In this document: in pieces, positions 55,696 to 64,000 of the stretch | Numbering within the stretch: the first letter of the stretch is position 1 | How the letters are laid out: the number at the start of each line of letters is the position of its first letter | The notes under the pieces: generated by a model | Told to the model about the DNA's origin: nothing | What the model saw: the letters and a program-made list of their open reading frames with translations, nothing else | Database searches by the model: none | NCBI GenBank assembly: GCA_011800155.1 | Contig: CM022375.1 | Location: 2,418,001-2,482,000 of the forward strand | Direction: 5' to 3' | Length of the DNA: 64,000 bases | From: Flammulina velutipes | Lineage: Eukaryota > Basidiomycota > Agaricomycetes > Agaricales > Physalacriaceae | Made by a program: the position numbers and the translations under genes

Positions 55696-56842
55696 TCGTG
55701 GCGTTGTTTTCTCATGTTTGGCACGTCCCGGCTTTCTGACGCGTTCCTTCTTACATACATCTCTCTCTCTCTCTCTCCTTCCTCGACCACCACTAGTCCG
55801 GCCTACAACAACACCGAGCTCTCTTTCTAAGAGGACAGAAGTCGCGCGAGGCATCTGATGCTATTGGGAAAGCAAGAAAGTAGAGATTAGTACGCCCATC
55901 TTATGCATCTCTTACATTCGGACTCAATCCACGAACAGCGCTCTACACTGCTCCTCGTGATGCGCTCTCTATTGCCAAGGAAAATCATAATTGCAGCTTT
56001 CGCCGGCATATGCGCGACAGGAACGCATCTCAACCGAGGAAAGGCCTAGTTTAAACTTAGGTACATTCTTTACGCAACATTCCCCAATGCTGACAAGAAC
56101 GCGAACAAGTTCAACGCAGATCTGCACGGACAAGTGCTACTCGTCCACCTTGGGTCTTCACGGCAGCGAGGCATGTACTTGTTTACGGAAGCGAATACGG
56201 AGTCTCCTCGCTGACATCCAAACCTTCGCCCGCGATCTATATCTTGTCATCCCGCCTAGAGCCCCGTACGATCACTTCACATTTACAATCATCTATGGGT
56301 TTCCATATCTGCAGATCCCTCAGCGCTGTTATAGCACGACTCCAGTACGTCGATCCATCATGCAATCAAAACATTTCTGACCCAGTCCATAGTAGATAAT
56401 GGTATCACCGACACCCCATGACAATACTCCTGGAGTATCAGAGTGTACCTTTGACGTATGCCGTTCAGTGTGACGGCCATCCCTTTCCAAACGCATTTGC
56501 ATGCGGACTCGGAGCACATTGGGAGGCACTGATCATGTACTACGGGCGTTCCGCGGTCCTCACTAGTCCTGGACGGGTTCCCTTTACCATGCCTGCCGTC
56601 TTATCCACGTCAGAAATTTCAATGCGCCCGTTTTCTCCTCCAGGGAAAAATATAGCGCTTCCCTCCTTGGAACGAAAACAACTTACCATCGCCTGATCGT
56701 GTTCCACCGAGAAAGCCGTCCTCTGCAGGAAGAAGAAAAGGATAAAGGCAGCCATAGAGCTTCTTTATTTCCTTCAAACCTCTTGGGTATTTCACTTCTT
56801 CCTCGTTTTGCCGCTCTTACGCTGCACTTCTCTGCGCTCGAC

Positions 56843-57870
56843 ATGATTCCATTTACTCTCGCATTTTCTGCTCTCCTTCCCCCTGTCATTTTCGCGACCT
56901 ACACCGTTCATCAGGTGAACGTCGGTGCGAATGGCAAGTCGGAGTACGAACCCGACTATGTCAACGCCCACCCCGGCGATGTGGTCAGGTTTAACTTGTT
57001 AGTAACTTCATATTCGACCTACCGACTACCACTAACACATTCATGCTCTAGTTTCCCTAAGAACCACACCGTCACGCAGTCCTCGTTTGACAACCCTTGC
57101 GTTCCTCTTGCCGATGGTCTTAATTCCGGATTGTATGTCTATCTATCTACCTTTGCTTCCTCTCCGGTATCTGATATTCCGATCTCATCAGTGTACCCGT
57201 CGCCCCAGACGCTATTGGGAAGGTCGAGCCATACTTCGTTTTGGTCAAGGACTACTCGCCCCTCTGGTTTTACTGCCAGCAACCAAACCCAGCTCCCGGA
57301 CACTGCGTTAATGGTACGTCCAAGCCATATCAGTCGAACGTTGAACGCTGACTTACTACAGGCATGGTCTTCGCTATCAATCCACCGCCTGCTTTGCTTG
57401 CGAACTACAGAGCTTCGGCCAAGGTAGTGGCTGCGCGGGAGGTTGATCACGGCGTCGATGGTCCTGTCTGGCCATGGCGCGAAGGAAATAAGGAGGATAC
57501 CCGTGACGCTCCTCCTCCTTGGCGCGAGGGAAACAAGGAGGACACTCGTGACGCTCCCCCTCCGTGGCGTGAGGCAACTGGGGAGGACGCTCGTGACGCT
57601 CCTCCTCCGTGGCGTGAGGGAAACAAGGAGGATACTCGTAATGCTCCTCCTCCGTGGCGTGAGGGAAACGAAGATACCCGCAAGGCTCCTCCTCCGTGGC
57701 GCGAGGGAAGCAAGGGAGACAGTCGTGACGCTCCTCCTCCCTGGCGTGAGGGAAACAAGGAGGATACCCGAGACGCTCCTCCTCCCTGGCGCGAGGGAAA
57801 CAAGGAAGACACTCGCAAGGCTCCTCCTCCGTGGCGTGAAGCCCCCAAGGAAGACTTCGGACTGGCGTGA
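56843..57870 (+). CDS. secreted stellacyanin-like cupredoxin with repeat tail, copy 2
   Basis: Exons 56843-56997, 57052-57132, 57192-57313 and 57362-57870 give 288 aa; the first three exons have exactly the same lengths as in copy 1. Signal peptide MIPFTLAFSALLPPVIFA. Cupredoxin domain as in copy 1, with HPGDVVRFNFFPKNHTVTQS, LWFYCQQPNPAPGHC and NGMVFAINPP, so the copper ligands are kept. The C-terminus carries about eight 15-residue units of the type WREGNKEDTRDAPPP plus a partial ninth. The tail is hydrophilic, charged and Pro-rich, and may anchor to or extend through the cell wall; that is inference. The TATA box of copy 1 is GATAAAGG here. Confidence 0.85.
57475..57867 (+). repeat. 45-bp in-frame tandem repeat
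   Basis: Units begin near 57475, 57520, 57565, 57610, 57655 (42 bases), 57697, 57742 and 57787, with a partial ninth at 57832. All begin TGGCGYGARG and end with CTCCTCCTCC. Variation stays in frame: GNKEDTRDA, ATGEDARDA, GNKEDTRNA, GNEDTRKA, GSKGDSRDA. Confidence 0.95.
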
Positions 57871-58153
57871 GGACAACGAGTCCGAAAGTGGTAATCCTAG
57901 TTGGTAATCAGGATGGATCATAATGTGTCGCTTATCTCTTTTTTCGGAATTTACTTAGGAATCGAAACCTTGTGATGATTGTATGTTTCACTGGACCCCG
58001 ATTCTGAGTCCGCGCCACTCCCTTGAAGTTGATCGCAGGTAAATCTTCACAGGACGGGCATCAGCCCGAGGTCAATACAAGATCATAGGTTTCGTAAACT
58101 GCGATAGACTGACGGCTTCACATTTGTAGTTCTGGCGATGAAAACTATCCAAG

Positions 58154-59367
58154 TCATTGTGGCGTAAAGTGTTCTAACTCTTCACTGAATGCAGAAGTCA
58201 TCTGATCACTGACAGTCGTCCCACCGTTGAGATCTTTGGCGGGCAAAGCAAAGTGCATACCCTCCGTCAAGGACTGCATACTTGTCATCATATGAGGCAA
58301 AGACGTACGCGTGCAATTACTGTCGGGCTGTGTGTGTCCGGCGGCGATGTACGCAATTATCAATGTTGGGGCAACTCCCTAAGAAAGAAGAATTAATAAT
58401 TGTTAGATGCCGAAGGGAGGTCAAGTGAATACCGTTACGACATTTGCCAGTGATTCAGCGTAGTAGGAGCGCACATCCCATTCATCCGTGATGTATGTCG
58501 TATACACCTCTAGTCCAATGTAAATGAGGTAGATCGACGTATATAGGATGGCGGACTCGATGAGAACCTCTAAGATTCCGCGGTACGTCTTGAAGGCCTT
58601 GTTGAACCCGCTGATGCGTAATAGGCGGATGATGATAGCGACGGTGCAGAAAATATTCGTGATGACCGTCATCGCGAGAAAGGTGATTCCCGAGGTAGCC
58701 TGAGCGATAGAAATTACGGTTTCTTCTGTATTGTGAGATATGATGCCCTGCGCTATGAAAGCCCCTGGAAGACATTCAGATCGGGAAACGTCGAGTTCAA
58801 CGATACAAACCCGTTCCTACAGCAAGTGATAGTATGGGAAGGATAATGATAAGCCAGCGTCGTCCGTGACACACCCAACATCTCCAGATCTACGAAGGTA
58901 TGTCGTCAAACGCCAAGTTGCGCATTGTGAATTGTGTGACTCACCATGATAGTGTCGGCAAGGAACACTGTAAGAAATGATACAATAGAGCGAGTTAGAT
59001 CCAAGTAATATGATTCGGAGTTCAAGCTCGCTGCCAGCTGTGTCTCCCGACTGTCTGCATGTCGACTAAAGACAGTATCGAGCCTCACCCATTTAACAAT
59101 GGTACGGACAGTGCAAAGCATCCATATGATAGTAATGAGAAATGCAGAGCGAACTCTGACCCTCCTGGCTCCCCGGGACACTTTGTAAAATTGATTATTG
59201 ACAAATGACCACGACGACGAGGATAGCTTACCCGTAAAGTAGACGGCTAGACAGTAAACGACAGTGTACATTCCGAAGGCCAATATTTCAAGGATGTGGG
59301 AATGCAGGAGTGAGCTGAGAATGTATTCTGCGTCGCTTTCTGTCATGTCGTAGTCGGAGAGGGCCAT
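58154..59367 (-). CDS. seven-helix membrane protein
   Basis: Exons 58945-59367, 58811-58889, 58433-58764 and 58154-58378 give 352 aa. Seven hydrophobic segments: ILEILAFGMYTVVYCLAVYF, SAFLITIIWMLCTVRTIV, SIVSFLTVFLADTIM, WLIIILPILSLAVG, ITFLAMTVITNIFCTVAIII, VLIESAILYTSIYLIYIGLE and VVTGVAPTLIIAYIAAG. The RLLRISGFNKAFKTYRGILE loop before helix 6 is typical of a large Agaricomycete family of seven-helix proteins of unknown ligand. The C-terminal tail is hydrophilic. Receptor-like topology is inferred; no signalling partner is nearby. Confidence 0.75.
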
Positions 59368-60199
59368 CGTTGATCATATAGGTATCAGTGGGAGATAGCT
59401 CGAGTCCCCGTAGTGTTTTGATCTTTAAGAATCAAGCCACATATTTAGCGTAAGACACTTCCATGATCACCTGTGATAAAGCGATACAGAAAAGTTCAAT
59501 TGAACTTCGATTCTATTCGGGTCAGTAGTATTCGAAGAGTTCCCGTGGACGCGCTTACGAGCTTCCAGCATTCAGATGTACAATGGTTCCACACAACGTG
59601 ATCATCCAGAGCCGTCTCTGAAGCCGCCTCAAATTATTTACATCGATAGACTGGCGCCTACCCAACCGTTGAACCGCCTATCGAATCCCGCGATAGGCAT
59701 TCATAATCCATATCTTCCGGCGCTCAATGTCACTCCACAAACCCGGCAGTCTAAATTGCGGAGATAGCAACATATATATGTAGGGCAGTACTGTAAATGC
59801 CTCAGTGATTATTGCTAAGTACTATATTTGCCAAGCGTTTCCGATACGCCACAGCGGATCAATCCGCTGTGTTCAGCTGTTTGGTGAATGCCGGCGGCTT
59901 AGCCTTTTTACTTCTCAACGACCATTCAACTAGGCTCGATCATCCATCCGGCTTTGTCATCGTTCCTCCTTCCAAAGCCGGCTGGTTCAGCATGGCCTCG
60001 TTTTGGGTGAGCCCGCTAATTAAGACCTCGGGACTTCAAAAAAAACATCGCTTTAGAAGTAGAAAAAGTGTCAAAATTGATATAATGAAAATGAATCTAC
60101 GACTCTCAAAATGTCGATATATGAAGTCAGTTCAACAGTAAATTTTTGTGGGACTTGGTCGTCGTCGTCGATGATCTTGTGTTAACGCATATAAATCCG
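59368..60199. other. intergenic
   Basis: No gene supported. A 63-codon frame at 59576 and a 109-codon frame at 59812 have no recognisable features. Confidence 0.45.
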
Positions 60200-63100
60200 C
60201 TACCATCGCTCCTCCACATTTGCATCGTCGTCCATCTCGTCATCACCTCCAAGGTGTAGGTCTTCGATTTTGTCCATATCCAGTGATACGTCGGACTCGC
60301 CAATGCATTGCAGTGTTGGCGACTCCGTGAACAGATCATCATCTCTGGCAAATGCAGCGTCCTCTTCTTCATCGGCCGAGTGCTCAACAAAATGGTCATT
60401 CTCCCCTGATTGCGACAGCAGTTCCATAGCAGGACTGGCAGCATCGAGTTCCATAGATGCCGTTGAGCCTGTACCGGTGGTTGACTGTGGCGCCATATCC
60501 ACCAGCAACGATCCATCCTCAAACTTCGTGAGGAGATCTACAACGGGCAGGAGACCCAAGCGCGAGCGAAGACGTTCAAATTGTGCATTGAACTCGTTGA
60601 TGGGATTGGAAGGAGCATCAGGATTTTGAGTCAACGCCACATAGCCATCAGATATTGCGTCCGGTGCAGGTAGTTCGTCGTCATCAAGAACACGGCCCTC
60701 CTGGTACTCGTAAACCTGGAGCTCGGCCAATTTTTCCATCAGGACAGCAATATCTTTGGAGACCTCAGGACTTGAATGTTTACTGCCCTGCGCCGAACCA
60801 AGGTCTTTATGGATCCGAGTAGCTAGCTGGCGCAGAACGTCGATGCAAGGCGAAACCATTTCAAGCCATTCCCATGAGTGGGCGTTCCCGTCAGCTTTGT
60901 ATACACGCTAACGACATGCATTGAGTTCCTCATATGGCAAGACAGGTAAATCACAATACCTTGACCCAGAAGTTGAGATGTTCCTGTACGAGATCAAGCT
61001 CAACACACGAGAATGGCCTTCCTGAGGGGCAAAGAAGCCAGTTCTGTAAGACAACTTTCCTGTAGTAAGAGGAAGATGTCAGCAAAAGAAGTACCCACTA
61101 AAGAGTTGCGTACTTGATCTCCTTCGGCCACACATTCACAAGATTGTGAATTAGATGCAACATTTCATGAGCATATTTCGTCCGCCCGTGGCCTCGATAT
61201 GCAAACACCCACTGCTTCAAAACAATGACGACTCGTCCGCTGTCTCCGCACTTGATAGCATCCGCAAACTCGCGTGTCAGGAGAGCATCGCGCATAAATA
61301 GAATGGCGTTCTCAAAGACCATGTCCCCCTGCTTGACGTGCTCCTGAGCCTTCGGAGCCTGCTCCTTATCCTTGCCTTTCTCTTTCTTTTCCTCCTTCGT
61401 CTGAGCTGCCCTCTGACGTTCCTCTGGTGCACGCTTCTCCCGAAGCTCCGTGACAAGCTCAGTGTCTGTGAATTGTGCGGCGATCTGGTCGGTGTGCCCG
61501 AGTAAAATGTCGAAGTCATCCACTGTAGCTGCATACTCTTTTAAGGTACTGAAGCCAGAGACGCGAAGCAGGCAGTGAAGTACACGTGCATTCAGAGAGA
61601 CCATGATAATGTCGCGACAAGTTCGGAAGGTAGGAAGGGATGAAAGGACGATCGGAAGGCGGTCAAGACATTGGTTGTGGAATGCCAGTCCTCCCGGGCT
61701 ACGTGAACCTGTGTTCGCTTTGCCGAAGTGGGTAGCTAGAATGCCGTGACAGTCCGCCATCTTAGCGTGAAAGAGTCCTGGAACTAGAACGATCCTCTTC
61801 CATGACTCGTGACCTGCCTCATGACCGAGACGTGCAATGAGAATGGGGCGCTGACGTGCAAGTGAGAGTTGGTCGCCGCCTATTAGGAAGATGTAGCGCT
61901 CTGCCGCTTGGCGATCGATCTGCAGTTCATCCATAACAAACTCCACAACATCGATGTTTCCAGTGGTTCGGCTCTCGTCGATTTCGGTGGCTGGTATTGG
62001 ATGGATAGGAGTTGTATGGACATCGATGACATCGTCACTCATTGGCTGCGTCTCGTTCAAGATCTTCTTCCACTTCTTGAAAGCATCACCTCCATTGTAG
62101 ACAATTATGCGTGCTATTGTATGTCTGATAGCGCGCAGATGGAGCGCAGCTTCGGCAGGCGTAAGGTTCAAATCGTCAACCTTTAGTTCGGGGGCATTGG
62201 AGATACCGTCTTCTAGCCGGTCCAGTCGGAGATCGTCGAGTACAGTGTTGTGTAAAGGAAATATGGTTGTGCAGGTTCCATTCTCCTGAGCGTCTATGAA
62301 CATGTCAGATCTGGCTCTGTGGACAAGAATATGCTGACCTTTACGGCCAAGAACTTGCTCAGCAACACGAATCATCATATTGATGTTATCGTACACCATG
62401 ATGAACAGCATGGTACCAGCTAACATACGTGCTGTGGACCTGCATGCCTCTGACAGTTGGTAGAGCATTCCGGGTGTCTGCTTGCGTTTGCGTTTTGTTT
62501 CTTGTTGGTCCGACTGCTCATCTGTTGTAGGTGTAGCCGGTAGTACAGGATTCATATTCTAATACGAAGCATTAGCACAGTACTATCAAAATGGCAAAGG
62601 ACTCACTGGTCCATCGGTCGCAGTAATGCTTGAGGAAATGAGTGGTGGAGGCTCCGCATCTAAGACTGGATCTGCGTCCAAGTCCTGCTTCTCGTCCTTG
62701 GTCTGCTTAGAATCTTCCGCCACCTTGTTGATGACACTCCCGTAACTCATGGTGACACCCAGTAAAGACAGAACACCGAAGTGCTGTCTCTGAGCTCCCG
62801 TTGCCAAAAGATATGTGCCGAGGACAGCTTGCGGATAACTATTACGCTGACTGGCCGCTTTGAATAGAGAAAATGATGCCGAGCCAACGAGCTTTGGGAA
62901 TGCAATCAGGATAATATTCGTTTCGAAAGGAGGATACTTACCACAGCCTTTTTCTTGATCCAGTCTTTTGTTAGCTTGAGATTACGCGATCGCCGCGGAC
63001 CAGATGCTGCAGATTCGAGAATGCTGAAAAGAGTTGGTGCCATTTCCTTCACTGACTTCGCAAGGTCCTTCAAGCTGTATTCCAGGAAGAAAGCTTCGTT

Positions 63101-63892
63101 GATTTCCCGTCCTTTGGTGGACAGAACACCGCTAAGGGTGACCAGCTTTGACTCCTGGTAGACCTCCTCCGATGCCACCTTGACAGCCCAGGATTTTACC
63201 AGGGAGCGAACGGACGGCGCGTAGCTTTTTGATACCCAGTAATCCATGATACGAAGAACGGTCTCTTGGTGCGAGAAGAATCGACGAAACCGCCAATCGA
63301 TTGGGTGCGAGGTAGCAGGATTGAAGATGTAGTCGAGGAAATCCGCTAGGGAATAGCCATCTTTCTCAAGTTGAGTGAGGATATCATCGAATGACTTCCT
63401 CCGATGAGCAGCAAGAGTGGCGGCCTCCTGCTCATGCCGTCCTCTAAGAGTTTTCAGCCTCTTCATCTGGCTCTCTTGTGTCTTCAGGCGCCGTTCCGTG
63501 GTGGGAGAATAAATGAGTGAGTCATCAGAAGCAAGAATTCGATGTTTAATGGGACTCTCTGGAACGACGTGGGTTTCTTCGTTACGCAGAGTAGGTGGGA
63601 GCGAAGATCCTCGTTGTGGTGTAAGATCTCGACCACGAGTGCGAGTCGGCGTCTCGTACCCGTCAGACGATTCTGAGGTCATCCTTGTATGCTGTGATCG
63701 CCGTCTAATCTGTTTGGACAGTGGGATATTATCGTCTTCATCGGAAGACCAGATATCGGGCTCTGGGTGGGGTTCTGAACTTGTGAAATGGAAGTTGAAT
63801 AAGTCGTCGTCTGATGCAATACCACAACCTGCGACTGGCTGCAATGTCGGAGAGGGCGGGAGGGGGCTGGACGGTGGGAGCGGACTGTTCAT
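60200..63892 (-). CDS. DUF6589-type protein
   Basis: Exons 62942-63892, 62607-62891, 61114-62558, 60960-61059 and 60200-60907 join in phase to 1162 aa; ATG at 63892. The N-terminus is disordered and basic-acidic, then a helical part (DILTQLEKDGYSLADFLDYI). The large exon holds the family hallmarks: FLIGGDQLSLARQRPILIAR, VPGLFHAKMADCHGILATHF, PGGLAFHNQCLDRLPIVLSS and RDIIMVSLNARVLHCLLRVS. A Lys/Glu-rich insert follows, then GHGRTKYAHEMLHLIHNL and VLQNWLLCPSGRPFSCVELD. The tail is acidic. DUF6589 proteins are numerous in Agaricomycetes and possibly derived from transposon genes; function unknown. No terminal repeats were found around it, and the intact frame suggests a live gene. Confidence 0.8.
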
Positions 63893-64000
63893 GGTGATTG
63901 ACAAAGCTGTGGAGACCCCTGTCGAGACTTTGTCATGAATCTACCACCACGAAAGTCAGCCCCTGTCGGTCCAACACAGAAAGGCCAATCACCTCGCGTC

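Larger units (their letters stand above)
55681..58016 (+). repeat. segmental duplication, copy 2
   Basis: Second copy of 51,183-53,195, same orientation, about 4.5 kb away. It contains a (CT)n run at about 55,762 absent from copy 1 and the expanded 45-bp repeat in the gene. Confidence 0.75.

Noticed and set aside
55760..55785. CT-rich run as a regulatory element
   Set aside because: It is a simple dinucleotide repeat within the duplicated non-coding segment and is absent from the other copy.
57139..57921. 260-codon minus-strand frame opposite the cupredoxin repeat
   Set aside because: It is the antisense of the 45-bp repeat in the plus-strand gene; the plus frame has signal peptide, introns and copper ligands, the minus frame only mirrors the repeat.
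60200..63892. Active transposon carrying the DUF6589 gene
   Set aside because: No terminal inverted repeats, LTRs or target duplications could be seen around it, though the right flank reaches the window edge.

Overview
The window is genomic DNA of a filamentous basidiomycete, most likely an Agaricomycete. Nearly every gene is split by GT-AG introns of about 45-60 nt. The gene content fits: F-box/LRR proteins, a DUF6699-type protein, a PriB-like zinc-cluster factor, stellacyanin-like cupredoxins, a DUF6589-type protein and several lineage-restricted families. Exon joins were worked out by hand from splice signals and reading phase. No rRNA, tRNA or CRISPR was seen.

Left part (1-21.5 kb): a 5'-truncated F-box/LRR gene; a long gene-poor stretch; a DUF6699-like gene; a 97-aa three-exon gene; a forkhead factor; and two UbiA prenyltransferase paralogs at 9.6-10.8 kb (-) and 18.4-19.6 kb (+). 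The UbiA genes point away from each other around a 990-aa Zn2Cys6 regulator (13.0-16.2 kb) and a small 'CVWH' family gene (17.1 kb). A second F-box/LRR gene ends at 21.5 kb.

Centre (21.5-48.5 kb): a duplication-rich accessory region. It is dominated by an unnamed family of about 210-aa proteins with the hallmark GF-x-PP-x-x-WCGW. Five to seven loci here are recognisable genes, and fragments bring the total to about ten. Four are intact, one has in-frame stops, one is split by a 320-bp TA-flanked MITE, and the rest are fragments. Mixed among them are the CVWH family, a casein-kinase-1-like gene, two F-box-family genes (one lacking its F-box), a two-exon-plus gene with a possible nuclease-like fold, and APH-type phosphotransferase pseudogenes. 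Repeated blocks carrying a TCGGTARTTACCGA palindrome and gene relics follow most members, which indicates repeated segmental duplication.

Right part (48.5-64 kb): a small secreted protein gene (47.1 kb), an F-box gene, and a 2-kb segmental duplication carrying two cupredoxin genes. The second cupredoxin has gained a 15-residue repeat tail. Between the copies lies a six-exon gene of an uncharacterised Agaricomycete family (LVTGCDK motif). A seven-helix membrane protein and a 1162-aa DUF6589-type gene close the window.

The genes do not form one obvious pathway. The centre looks like a fast birth-and-death locus of lineage-specific small proteins with F-box, kinase and phosphotransferase neighbours.
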